From the NCBI GenBank assembly GCA_023430845.1, contig JAEYYJ010000245.1, positions 1 through 6,648 of the forward strand: 6,648 bases of DNA. Direction: 5' to 3'. This document shows positions 1 through 6,569 of this stretch, piece after piece; within the stretch, counting starts at the first letter, position 1, and each line of letters begins with the position of its first letter. The translations under genes were made by a program, and so were the position numbers. This stretch comes from Pseudomonadota bacterium (GTDB taxonomy: Bacteria; Pseudomonadota; Alphaproteobacteria; Rhizobiales; Hyphomicrobiaceae). The notes under the pieces were generated by a model, which saw nothing but the letters and a program-made list of their open reading frames with translations, was not told the DNA's origin and did not search any database.

Positions 1-541
1 CCTTCTTCACTTCGATCGGTACCTGCCCGACGCTTTGATAGAAGCCGCGCGCCTTCGCGATCGTTTCCTTCGTCGTCCACGGTGCGCCACACAACTCGAC
101 GATCGGCACGAGATGCGGCGGGTTCACAGGATGCGCCACGAGACAACGCCCGCGCCCTGCGAGCTTCTCCGTGAAGAGCGAAGCAACAATCGCAGATGTG
201 GAGGATGCGAGTACGGTCTCGGGTGCTGCCGCAGCATCGAGACGCGTCCAGATGGCGAGCTTGTCCTCGAGACGCTCGGGGCCCGACTCCTGCACGAGAT
301 CGACGCCCTTCACAGCATCTTCGAGCGTCGGCACCGTGCGCAGGCGGGCGGCAGCCTTGTCGGGATCTTCGACTAGCCCATGCTTGGCGAGGTCGTGCAG
401 CGACTCGGCAACGAGGCGCGGTGCGGCGGCTGTGGCTTCGGGGTTCGCGTCCCACATGACGACATCCCAGCCCGCGCGCGAGAACACATTCGCCCACGCC
501 CGCCCGATCAGTCCCACACCCGCCAGTCCGATTGTCGGCAT
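1..541 (-). CDS. 3-hydroxyacyl-CoA dehydrogenase, lambda-crystallin type (partial, C-terminus outside window)
   Basis: The first 180 residues of an NAD-dependent dehydrogenase; the reading frame runs off the left edge. Family members oxidise an L-3-hydroxy group on an acyl-CoA, or on a related hydroxy acid, using NAD in the cytosol. The Rossmann fold opens with GVGLIG (residues 8-13), and an acidic Asp31 at the end of the second strand predicts NAD over NADP. Ser116 in SSTSAI, His137 in AHPVNPPH and Glu149 in VEL have the same spacing (21 and 12 residues) as the catalytic Ser, His and Glu of 3-hydroxyacyl-CoA dehydrogenase. The HPVNPPH motif resembles lambda-crystallin (CRYL1, L-gulonate 3-dehydrogenase) and carnitine dehydrogenase more than the fatty-acid oxidation FadB enzymes, so the substrate is open. 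The ATG at 541 is preceded by AGGGAGA about 6 bases upstream, which supports this start. The gene lies 428 bp downstream of hppA on the same strand, with many hairpins between, so co-transcription is unlikely. Confidence 0.9.
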   Translation of the reverse strand, partial: MPTIGLAGVGLIGRAWANVFSRAGWDVVMWDANPEATAAAPRLVAESLHDLAKHGLVEDPDKAAARLRTVPTLEDAVKGVDLVQESGPERLEDKLAIWTRLDAAAAPETVLASSTSAIVASLFTEKLAGRGRCLVAHPVNPPHLVPIVELCGAPWTTKETIAKARGFYQSVGQVPIEVKK

Positions 542-608
542 CGCCGTTTCTCCCTGTGTCGCTCGTTGCGAAGAGGGAAGCAAATGCGGTGGCGGTCAGC
601 AAGAGCTT

Positions 609-653
609 GCGCCTTCGGCGCAACGGGGCTTTCGCCCCCGGCCCCAACCGGGG
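609..653. repeat. Two small GC-rich hairpins
   Basis: Two short inverted repeats lie side by side. The first is GCGCC/GGCGC at 609-621 with loop TTC; the second is CCCCGG/CCGGGG at 636-653 with a 6-base loop. They sit just upstream of the dehydrogenase start, on its template side, and begin the hairpin cluster that fills this intergenic gap. No function can be assigned; they may be part of a dispersed palindromic repeat. Confidence 0.5.
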
Positions 654-668
654 AGACCGCGGACCCCC

Positions 669-776
669 TCCTTTTTATGAATTGGAGCTCGCCGCGAGCG
701 AGACAGGTCCCTTCTCCCCGCACGCGAGGGGAGCGCATTGCGGTGCGCTCGCGGCTTGCTCCTAATTCATAAAGGA
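669..776. repeat. Long imperfect palindrome (REP/MITE-like intergenic repeat)
   Basis: The outer arms at 669-688 and 758-776 are near-perfect inverted copies: each contains ATGAATT (or its complement) next to GGAGC, differing only by two extra T and one missing base. An exact 10-bp inner pair, GCCGCGAGCG at 691-700 and CGCTCGCGGC at 746-755, continues the stem after a 2-base mismatch on each side. A further CTCCCC/GGGGAG hairpin at 714-733 occupies the centre. The whole can fold into a single cruciform or RNA stem of about 108 bases. The central CTCCCCGC-type palindrome resembles dispersed repeats common between genes in Rhizobiales; that comparison is from memory. It encodes nothing recognisable and has no transposase. 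A mobile, non-autonomous element is one reading; a processed 3'-end structure is another. Confidence 0.65.
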
Positions 777-784
777 AGCGGGTT

Positions 785-843
785 CCGGGGGTGTCCCCCG
801 GCTGGGAGTGCGAGGGCTGGCCCTCGCTCGCGCTGGAAGCGCG
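785..843. repeat. Three consecutive perfect hairpins
   Basis: Three perfect stem-loops follow one another with almost no gap: CCGGGGG/CCCCCGG at 785-801 (loop TGT), GCGAGGGC/GCCCTCGC at 810-827 (2-base loop) and CGCGCT/AGCGCG at 829-843 (loop GGA). They directly follow the long palindrome and may belong to the same compound repeat. None has a T-tract, so they do not look like classical terminators, though stable RNA stems here could protect the 3' end of the hppA transcript from exonucleases. Confidence 0.6.
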
Positions 844-849
844 ATCTGC

Positions 850-886
850 CAAAGCAAAACGCAGCGCCCTTTCGAGCGCCGCGTTT
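850..886 (-). terminator. Probable rho-independent terminator of hppA
   Basis: Read on the minus strand, a stem of 10 pairs with one mismatch (arms 876-886 and 857-867, loop 868-875) is followed by the T-rich tail TTTTGCTTT. It lies about 85 bases past the hppA stop codon and points the right way to end that transcript. The T-tract is interrupted and part of it belongs to the stem, so termination may be partial. Confidence 0.55.
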
Positions 887-904
887 CTATTTCTCAGTAT
901 GGCC

Positions 905-962
905 GCCGCGGGCATAGCACTGCGGAAGGGTTGCGAAGCACCCCTTCCCAGCAGCCCGCGGC
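905..962 (-). other. Large stem-loop directly after the hppA stop codon
   Basis: A perfect 9-bp pair, GCCGCGGGC at 905-913 and GCCCGCGGC at 954-962, encloses a second 7-bp pair, GGAAGGG at 924-930 and CCCTTCC at 942-948, plus TGC/GCA next to it. The structure begins 7 bases beyond the hppA stop. No T-run follows on either strand, so it is more likely a 3'-end stabilising structure, or the first part of a two-hairpin terminator with 850-886, than a simple terminator. Confidence 0.55.
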
Positions 963-969
963 AAGAAAG

Positions 970-3108
970 CTAGTGCGCCAGGATCGCCAGCAGCAGCAGC
1001 GCCACGATGTTGGTGATCTTGATCATCGGGTTCACGGCCGGACCGGCGGTGTCCTTGTAGGGATCGCCGACGGTGTCACCGGTGACCGAGGCCTTGTGCG
1101 CTTCCGAGCCCTTGAGATGCTTGACGCCGTCCTTGTCGACGAAGCCATCCTCGAAGGACTTCTTGGCGTTGTCCCAGGCGCCGCCGCCGGCCGTCATGGA
1201 GATGGCGACGAAGAGGCCAGTGACGATCACGCCGAGGAGCATGGCGCCGAGAGCCGCGAACGCATGGCCCGTGCCGGCGATCCACTTGATGACGAAGAAG
1301 CAGACGATCGGCGAGAGGACAGGCAGCAGCGACGGCACGACCATTTCCTTGATCGCGGCGCGCGTCAGCATGTCGACCGCGCGGGCATAGTCGGGCTTCT
1401 CGGTGCCCTTCATGATGCCCGGCTTCTCCTTGAACTGCCGGCGGACTTCCTCGACGATCGAGGCCGCAGCGCGGCCGACCGCCGTCATCGCGATGCCGCC
1501 GAAGAGGTACGGCAGCAGGCCGCCGAACAACAGGCCGACGACGACGTACGGATTGGACAACGAGAAGTCGACCGTCAGGTTGTGGAACATCGATCCTGGT
1601 TGGGCCTGACTTATGAAGTATTTCAAGTCTTCATTGTAGGCCGCGAAGAGCACCAGTGCGCCGAGACCGGCCGAACCGATCGCGTAACCCTTGGTGACCG
1701 CCTTGGTCGTGTTGCCGACGGCGTCGAGCGCGTCGGTCGTGCGACGGATCTCCTTAGGCAGGCCCGCCATTTCGGCAATGCCACCGGCGTTGTCCGTCAC
1801 GGGGCCGAAGGCATCGAGTGCGACGACCATGCCGGCGAGTGCGAGCATGGTCGTAACCGCGATCGCGATGCCGAAGAGACCGGCGAGCTTGAAGGTGACG
1901 ATGATGCCGGCGACGATGATGAGTGCCGGCAGTGCCGTTGCCTCGAGGCTGACCGCGAGACCCTGGATCACGTTTGTGCCGTGGCCGGTGACCGACGCCT
2001 GGCTGATCGAGCGCACGGGGCGATAGCCGATGCCCGTGTAGTACTCAGTCACCACGATGATGGCCGCCGTCACGATGAGACCGACCACGCCGCACCAGAA
2101 GAGATCCATTCCGGTGAAGGAGAAGCCGCTCGTCGTCTTGAAGACGGTGTCCATGCCGAGCATGTAGTCGGTCAGCGGGTAGAGGGCGATGAGTGAGAGC
2201 ACGCCGGTCGCGATGATGCCCTTGTAGAGGGCGCCCATGATCGACTGGTTGGCGCCGAGACGGACGAAGTACGTACCGATGATCGACGTGACGACGCAGA
2301 TGCCGCAGATCGCCAGCGGGTAGATCATGAGCGAACTGACGACATCCTGGCCGACGAAGTAGATCGCTGCGAGCACCATGGTGGCGACGACCGTCACCGC
2401 GTAGGTCTCGAAGAGGTCGGCCGCCATGCCGGCGCAGTCGCCGACGTTGTCACCGACGTTGTCGGCGATCGTGGCCGGGTTGCGCGGATCGTCTTCGGGA
2501 ATGCCGGCCTCGACCTTGCCGACGAGGTCACCGCCGACGTCGGCGCCCTTGGTGAAGATGCCGCCGCCGAGACGGGCGAAGATCGAGATGAGCGAGGCGC
2601 CGAAGCCGAGGGCGACGAGCGAGTCGATCACGGTACGGCTGGTCGGGCCGTAGCCCATCGTGCCGGTCAGAATGCCGTAGTAGACGACGACGCCGAGCAG
2701 CGCGAGACCCGCGACGAGGAGGCCCGTCACGGCGCCCGCGCGAAAGGCCATCGAGAGGCCATCGGCGAGCGAAACCGTCGACGCCTGCGCGGTCCGCACG
2801 TTAGCGCGCACCGAGACGTGCATACCGACGAAGCCTGCGAGGCCCGAGAGCACCGCACCGATGAGGAAGCCGATCGCGACAAGCCAGCCGAGCAGGAAGC
2901 CGACAATGAGGAAGATCGGCACGCCGGCAATGGCGATGGTTTGATACTGGCGGGTGAGGTAGGCCTGCGCGCCTTCCTGAATGGCGCCGGCGATCTCCTG
3001 CATGCGCGCATTGCCGGCATCCGATGCCATGACCGCGCGGATCGTGAACGCGCCGTAGGCTATCGAAAGCAGGCCACAGATGATGATGGCCCACAAGATG
3101 GACTGCAT
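970..3108 (-). CDS. hppA: Proton-translocating membrane pyrophosphatase, K+-independent type
   Basis: An integral membrane pump of the inner membrane that hydrolyses pyrophosphate to two phosphates and moves protons across the membrane. The 712-residue length fits bacterial members (about 700), and the protein is hydrophobic throughout; the family has about 16 membrane spans. The DX7KXE substrate motif is Asp190 to Lys198-Val-Glu200, followed by the acidic [12 protein letters not shown] segment at 217-227 and, near the C-terminus, a second acidic motif [14 protein letters not shown] at 677-690; these bind Mg-pyrophosphate. Lys469 in GNTTKA, with Thr472, is the family signature of K+-insensitive proton pumps; K+-dependent enzymes have Ala there. 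The ATG at 3108 starts a hydrophobic first helix and has GGGGAG about 10 bases upstream. The 3' side carries a large stem-loop and a probable terminator, and no gene is close enough to suggest an operon. No frame break or missing key residue is visible. Confidence 0.97.
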   Translation of the reverse strand: MQSILWAIIICGLLSIAYGAFTIRAVMASDAGNARMQEIAGAIQEGAQAYLTRQYQTIAIAGVPIFLIVGFLLGWLVAIGFLIGAVLSGLAGFVGMHVSVRANVRTAQASTVSLADGLSMAFRAGAVTGLLVAGLALLGVVVYYGILTGTMGYGPTSRTVIDSLVALGFGASLISIFARLGGGIFTKGADVGGDLVGKVEAGIPEDDPRNPATIADNVGDNVGDCAGMAADLFETYAVTVVATMVLAAIYFVGQDVVSSLMIYPLAICGICVVTSIIGTYFVRLGANQSIMGALYKGIIATGVLSLIALYPLTDYMLGMDTVFKTTSGFSFTGMDLFWCGVVGLIVTAAIIVVTEYYTGIGYRPVRSISQASVTGHGTNVIQGLAVSLEATALPALIIVAGIIVTFKLAGLFGIAIAVTTMLALAGMVVALDAFGPVTDNAGGIAEMAGLPKEIRRTTDALDAVGNTTKAVTKGYAIGSAGLGALVLFAAYNEDLKYFISQAQPGSMFHNLTVDFSLSNPYVVVGLLFGGLLPYLFGGIAMTAVGRAAASIVEEVRRQFKEKPGIMKGTEKPDYARAVDMLTRAAIKEMVVPSLLPVLSPIVCFFVIKWIAGTGHAFAALGAMLLGVIVTGLFVAISMTAGGGAWDNAKKSFEDGFVDKDGVKHLKGSEAHKASVTGDTVGDPYKDTAGPAVNPMIKITNIVALLLLAILAH

Positions 3109-3473
3109 GAGTAGAGTGCTCCCCGTTGGTCAGATGCCCCCTTCAGGGCTTGGAGTGCGCGCCGCCTTGGTGGACAGCCACCAGGATCGCAGCCCGCACG
3201 GCAAAGCAAAGACCTCACAGCGCTCCGGCGGCCGCTGGGTTGCCGGGGCGATGCAAGGAAGGATGTTGCGGCGCCGGCCGGCGCGCAGTGCCGGCTCCCG
3301 CCGTCAGTACGCGCCCGGTCGGGATTTGGCGGGCGGACCATGCCAAAACCGGTGCGGCGATGCAACAATCAATGGTGCGTCTTTAGGCGTGCTTTGCACG
3401 GAATTGCAGCGGAGCCGCGCTCGGAGGGGCCGCCGGGCCACAGATATTGGCTCCGGCGGTTCCCGCCAGCATC
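3109..3473. other. Non-coding region: hppA leader and promoter area, 3' end of the SDR gene
   Basis: This 365-bp gap holds no supportable gene. It must contain the 5' leader and promoter of hppA (minus strand). Visible structure: a TGGTGG/CCACCA hairpin at 3168-3183 with a 4-base loop in the hppA leader; a perfect 14-bp palindrome at 3271-3284; CCCGCC/GGCGGG arms at 3297-3302 and 3328-3333; and GGCGG/CCGCC at 3455-3467 just past the SDR stop, without a T-run. A weak minus-strand promoter candidate is TTGTTG (3363-3368), a 17-base spacer and TGGCAT (3340-3345), but it matches consensus at only about half the positions. Confidence 0.45.
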
Positions 3474-4280
3474 TCAATTGCGGGGCGCGCCGACGGTCGT
3501 GGCCGCGCCGCCCGTGGCTGTCCGGCCGCCGTCGACGACATATTGGGCGCCCGTGATTCCGCTGGCGAACTCGGAGCACAGGAACAGGACCGTGCTGGCG
3601 ATCTCGTCGACCGTGGCGTAGCGCCCCATGGGGATCGAGGCCTGATAGCGGGCGCTGACCGCTTCCGCATCCGCTGGACTGATCATCTCCTCGATGGAAT
3701 GGATCATCCGCGTGTCGACAGGGCCCGGACAGACGGCATTGATGCGAATACCCTGGCGCGCCACCTCGCCGGAGACGGATTTGGTCAGGCCGATGACGGC
3801 GTGCTTCGTGGCCACATACGGGCCCATGTTCGGGCTGCCCGTGATACCCGCGACCGATGCCGTATTGACCACGGCCCCGCTGCCCTGGCTGATCATGACC
3901 GGCAGAACATGTCGGAGGCCCAGGAAGACACCCTTGAGATTCACGCCGATAACGGCATCGAATACGGCCTCGTCATATTCGGCGATGGGCGCCACTTTTC
4001 CTTCGATGCCAGCATTGTTGAAGAAAGCATCGATCCGGCCATAAGTGTCGACAGCAGCCTTCACATAGCGGGCGACATCGGCCGACTTGGTGACATCGGC
4101 AGCGATCGCCAGGGCCTCACCACCGTTGCCGCGGATCTCCTGGGCGAGCTTCTCGACACCGGCCGCGTCACGGTCGACTGCGACGATCTTCGCGCCGCGG
4201 GCCGCGAACGCGAGGCAGGTGGCGCGACCAATCCCGTTCGCGGCGCCGGTGACGACCGCAACTTGCCCGCTGAAATCCAT
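3474..4280 (-). CDS. Short-chain dehydrogenase/reductase (SDR), classical type
   Basis: A 268-residue soluble NAD(P)-dependent oxidoreductase that interconverts an alcohol and a ketone; the substrate cannot be read from the sequence. All classical SDR motifs are present: TGAANGIG (11-18) for cofactor binding, Asp36 at the end of the second strand (suggesting NAD preference), the ADV segment near Asp62, NNAG (88-91), Asn114, catalytic Ser142 in NTASVAG, and Tyr155-x3-Lys159, then CPGPVDT at 184-190. The overall layout resembles the glucose 1-dehydrogenase, cyclohexanol and dihydrodiol dehydrogenase relatives. The frame is open 15 codons further upstream, but the ATG at 4280 is preferred: GAGGA lies 7 bases before it and the product then starts with MDFSGQVAVVTGA, the normal N-terminus. 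The last residues, a Gly/Ala/Thr-rich tail, extend slightly past the usual end. It is transcribed away from the bactofilin gene and is probably a single-gene unit. Confidence 0.94.
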   Translation of the reverse strand: MDFSGQVAVVTGAANGIGRATCLAFAARGAKIVAVDRDAAGVEKLAQEIRGNGGEALAIAADVTKSADVARYVKAAVDTYGRIDAFFNNAGIEGKVAPIAEYDEAVFDAVIGVNLKGVFLGLRHVLPVMISQGSGAVVNTASVAGITGSPNMGPYVATKHAVIGLTKSVSGEVARQGIRINAVCPGPVDTRMIHSIEEMISPADAEAVSARYQASIPMGRYATVDEIASTVLFLCSEFASGITGAQYVVDGGRTATGGAATTVGAPRN

Positions 4281-4495
4281 GCTGTTTCCTCTTCGGTGTG
4301 GCTGGTGTTGCCCGTTGGCGGGCATTTGCAGGCCGGGGCCTGTGTACTGAGCGACGCTTCAAATTCGCAGCGGCCCGACGACGCGTCAACGCGGGTCTGC
4401 GGAGGGCAGAGCTGCAGCCGCATCCAAGCGCTGCGCCTTCATACGTCCTTCAGCTTATGCTCATTGAAAAGACACATTTCGACCATGGGCGCGTG

Positions 4496-4521
4496 ATTGT
4501 TTTTCAAAGCGGCAAAACAAT
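4496..4521. promoter_or_regulatory. Operator-like inverted repeat in the SDR/bactofilin divergent region
   Basis: Perfect 8-bp arms ATTGTTTT (4496-4503) and AAAACAAT (4514-4521) flank a 10-base spacer, a dyad size typical of a dimeric regulator site. It lies 32 bases upstream of the bactofilin start in a locally AT-rich patch, where a promoter is expected. The two arms would also make a short RNA hairpin. No regulator gene is adjacent, so the binding protein is unknown. The surrounding divergent gap, 4281-4552, has no gene; it also holds small hairpins TGCCC/GGGCA (4309-4324) and CAGGC/GCCTG (4329-4342) in the SDR leader. No convincing -35/-10 pair was found. Confidence 0.4.
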
Positions 4522-4552
4522 TGTCGCTTGGCAAAAAATACGGGGGCCAGAA

Positions 4553-5104
4553 ATGTTCACGCGTAACGGTTCGACCTCACCAAAGGCTTCGGCAGAGCCG
4601 CAGCGGATAGATTCGCTTCGCCTGCAGACGATGTCGCCTGCCACAGGGCGCACCCCGAGCGAGCCGCCGCCAGCGCCAATCCATCAGGCTCACAACGACA
4701 CAGTCATCCCGAGCGGTCCCGTCAGCGACGCTTCCGGGAGCGGTATCTCCATCATTGGCCAGGATCTCACGATCATCGGTCAGGGGCTGCGGATCATCTC
4801 GAAGGGCAAGATCCGCGTCGAAGGCGAGATCCAGGGTGACGTACTCGGCACCGAGGTCATCATCGGCGATGTCGGCAAGGTGACGGGCGTCGTTTCTGCC
4901 GAAACGATCACGGTGTTCGGGTCGATCATGGGGACGATCCGCGGCATTCGCGTGCTGCTCGAGTCGGGCGCCAAGGTCGAAGGCGACGTCCACCATCAGA
5001 CGCTCAGCGTCGACGAGGGTGCGCAGCTCGAGGGGCGCGTACGCCGCGCTCATAACGTCGACGAGCTGAAGCCCGATCTCACGGAAAACACATCGTCTTC
5101 CTGA
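4553..5104 (+). CDS. Bactofilin family cytoskeletal protein
   Basis: A 183-residue polymer-forming protein. Bactofilins build non-polar filaments under the membrane and position cell-wall or shape-determining enzymes. Residues about 64-166 form the bactofilin (DUF583) domain: short beta-strands with repeating Gly turns such as IRVEGEIQGDV (87-97), TVFGSIMGTI (120-129) and AKVEGDV (140-146), as expected for a right-handed beta-helix. The first 60 residues are a Pro/Ser-rich, low-complexity tail, and residues 167-183 form a polar C-terminal tail; both are usual for the family. The frame is open far upstream (to 4298), but the ATG at 4553 is preferred: it gives MFTRN, matching the Met-Phe plus basic-residue N-terminus known as a membrane-targeting segment in other bactofilins, and GGGGG lies 7 bases upstream. 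No M23 peptidase gene, a common bactofilin partner, is next to it here. It ends in a hairpin shared with the converging SOD gene. Confidence 0.93.
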   Translation: MFTRNGSTSPKASAEPQRIDSLRLQTMSPATGRTPSEPPPAPIHQAHNDTVIPSGPVSDASGSGISIIGQDLTIIGQGLRIISKGKIRVEGEIQGDVLGTEVIIGDVGKVTGVVSAETITVFGSIMGTIRGIRVLLESGAKVEGDVHHQTLSVDEGAQLEGRVRRAHNVDELKPDLTENTSSS

Positions 5105-5133
5105 ACTGTCGCGTTCACTCCACTCGAAAGAGC

Positions 5134-5163
5134 AAGGCCCCGCCATGAGACGGGGCCTTTCTT
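5134..5163. terminator. Bidirectional terminator between bactofilin and SOD genes
   Basis: A perfect 9-bp stem, AAGGCCCCG (5134-5142) and CGGGGCCTT (5151-5159), has an 8-base loop and is followed by TCTTGTTC on the plus strand; on the minus strand the stem is followed by GCTCTTTC. It sits 29 bases past the bactofilin stop and 30 bases past the SOD stop on the opposite strand, so one hairpin can end both convergent transcripts. Confidence 0.85.
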
Positions 5164-5189
5164 GTTCAGTCGATCGACGTGAGCGGCGC

Positions 5190-5783
5190 TCAGCCGAGCA
5201 TCTCTTCCACGTATTCCCAGTTCACGAGATTGTCGAACCAGGCCTCGAGATACTTCGGGCGCGCATTGCGATAGTCGATGTAATAGCTGTGCTCCCACAC
5301 GTCGACGCCGAGAATAGGCTGCGCGCCGTGCATGAGCGGATTTTCGCCATTGGGCGTCTTCTGGACCTCGAGCTTGCCGCCCTTGACGGCGAGCCAGGCC
5401 CAGCCCGAACCGAACTGGCCGACGCCGGCGGCGATGAAGTCCGCGCGCACCTTGTCGAATCCACCTGCCTCGTCGACGAGCTTCTGCACTTTCGCGGGCA
5501 GCTTCTTGCCGCCGCCGCCCTTCTTCATCCATTTCCAGAAGTGGATGTGATTGTAGTGCTGGCCGATGTTGTTGATGACCGGCGCGTCCTTCGCGGCGAA
5601 CGCTTCCTTGCAGATGTCCTCGATGCTCTTGCCCTCGTACTTCGTGCCGGGCCCGGCGAACTTGTTGCCGTTGTCGACATAGGCGAGGTGATGCTTGTCG
5701 TGGTGGAACTCGAGCGTCTCCTTCGACATGTAAGGCGCGAGCGCGTCATAGGCATATGGGAGTTCGGGCAGTTTGAAGGTCAT
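5190..5783 (-). CDS. sodB: Superoxide dismutase, iron type (Fe/Mn family)
   Basis: A complete 197-residue enzyme that converts superoxide to oxygen and hydrogen peroxide, probably in the cytoplasm since no signal peptide is present. The four metal ligands are visible: His27 in EFHHDKHH, His79 in HYNHIHFW, and Asp161 and His165 in DVWEH. Gln75, four residues before His79, is the active-site Gln placed as in iron enzymes; manganese enzymes have Gly there and a Gln near residue 146, where this protein has Gly (PNGENP). Iron is therefore the likely metal, although cambialistic members exist. The C-terminal signature DVWEHSYYIDYRN followed by ALVNWE-like LVNWEYVEEML is standard. The length and the N-terminus FKLPELPYAYDALAPY match alphaproteobacterial members. 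The ATG at 5783 has AGGAGA about 9 bases upstream. The gene is a single unit converging on the bactofilin gene. A weak -10-like GATAAAT lies about 45 bases upstream; no regulator site was recognised. Confidence 0.96.
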   Translation of the reverse strand: MTFKLPELPYAYDALAPYMSKETLEFHHDKHHLAYVDNGNKFAGPGTKYEGKSIEDICKEAFAAKDAPVINNIGQHYNHIHFWKWMKKGGGGKKLPAKVQKLVDEAGGFDKVRADFIAAGVGQFGSGWAWLAVKGGKLEVQKTPNGENPLMHGAQPILGVDVWEHSYYIDYRNARPKYLEAWFDNLVNWEYVEEMLG

Positions 5784-6569
5784 AGTCGGATCTCCTGTCG
5801 GTTCTGTCTTCGGCTCTGCCTAGGATTTATCGAGGCACGCGCGCGCGATCGTCGAGCTCGCCACAGCCGCTCGAGAGCGGCCCATCTCATTGAGACACTC
5901 GCGGAGCCATATGTCGGATCGCGGAGGCAGTGTGCAAGCGCTCTGGAGGATGCAACAGCGCGGATGTTTTGGCCAGTGCTCCGCATTCACGAGCTCCGCG
6001 CGAATCTAGAGCGGTCGAGTAAGGGCGCGAATGCTTGATTAGCGCTTGTCCGGATTGAAAGTTCCCCACACCGCGACACAGTTCTCGTCTCGATCGTGCA
6101 CAGCACGGCATATGGAAGTGCCCGGTTTTAACTTGTTGGTGAGAATTCAAGTGTGTGCCGGCGCTAAATGCGTGTCGTTCAGGCCACAATGTGACTCATT
6201 ACGAACGCTGCCCCCTACCGCTGACGTGGTTTCAACTCCAGGTTGTTAGACCGAAAACACGCCGAAACATATTCCTCAATCCATCAGTCGAGTCGTGCGG
6301 CGAGTCCTCCAGTCGAGGTCTCATCGAAGCGGTCCAGGGCATGAGTGTTCATGCTGATCGGATCGCAGCGCAGGAAGCAAGCCCGGCGCTCAATGGTCCT
6401 GCCGCAGGCCGCGTATCCAGTCCAGTTCTGCGTTTGAAGTCGCGTTTCCTCGTGACGGCGTGCGCTTGAGGCGCGTGCGTGCAGTCCCGAAGAGACGTGA
6501 AATTGCCCGCCGCCGGGCTGCGCACTCTGCTTCCGCGCTGGAAGCAATTGGAAATGGAGCACTAGACAG
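5784..6569. other. Long region without a supportable gene
   Basis: This 786-bp stretch separates the SOD start from the gene at the right edge. Open frames of 67-106 codons occur on both strands, but none has a convincing ribosome binding site, recognisable protein motif or typical composition. The first part holds the SOD leader and promoter, an alternating GC run near 5839-5847 and a GCCGCTC/GAGCGGC hairpin at 5866-5881. The middle (about 6040-6330) is visibly less GC-rich than the coding regions. No tRNA, CRISPR repeat or transposase was seen. It could hold a small RNA, a degraded gene or the regulatory region of the right-hand gene. Confidence 0.5.
6528..6546 (+). other. Hairpin in the leader of the right-edge gene
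   Basis: A perfect 7-bp stem TGCTTCC/GGAAGCA with a 5-base loop lies 23 bases upstream of the start codon at 6570, just before the putative GGAG ribosome binding site at 6556-6559. No T-run follows, so it is not a normal terminator; it may affect translation of the next gene, or be chance. Confidence 0.35.

Noticed and set aside
171..680. Plus-strand open frames opposite the dehydrogenase gene
   Set aside because: Low-complexity Ser/Arg/Ala-rich products, antisense to a frame with a clear Rossmann fold and catalytic residues.
508..915. A 135-codon minus-strand open frame across the hairpin cluster
   Set aside because: It translates through the palindromes and overlaps the dehydrogenase start; such frames arise when repeats are translated.
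808..2196. A 462-codon open frame on the plus strand
   Set aside because: It lies opposite hppA, and its product is an Asp/Arg/His-rich sequence typical of the antisense frame of a GC-rich gene. hppA on the other strand has every family motif.
3447..4496. A 349-codon open frame on the plus strand
   Set aside because: It is antisense to the SDR gene, which has all its catalytic motifs and a good ribosome binding site; the plus-strand product shows no family features.
4298..4552. An 85-codon upstream extension of the bactofilin frame
   Set aside because: The Arg-rich product is unlike any bactofilin N-terminus, and it would cover the likely promoter and the dyad; the ATG at 4553 gives a family-like start.
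3474..5783. Possible operon or gene system linking SDR, bactofilin and SOD
   Set aside because: The genes are divergent or convergent, with a terminator between bactofilin and SOD, so the sequence does not support a shared transcript or function.
6226..6242. A sequence resembling a tRNA T-loop (GGTTTCAACTCC)
   Set aside because: The flanking bases do not form an acceptor stem or anticodon arm, so there is no tRNA cloverleaf.
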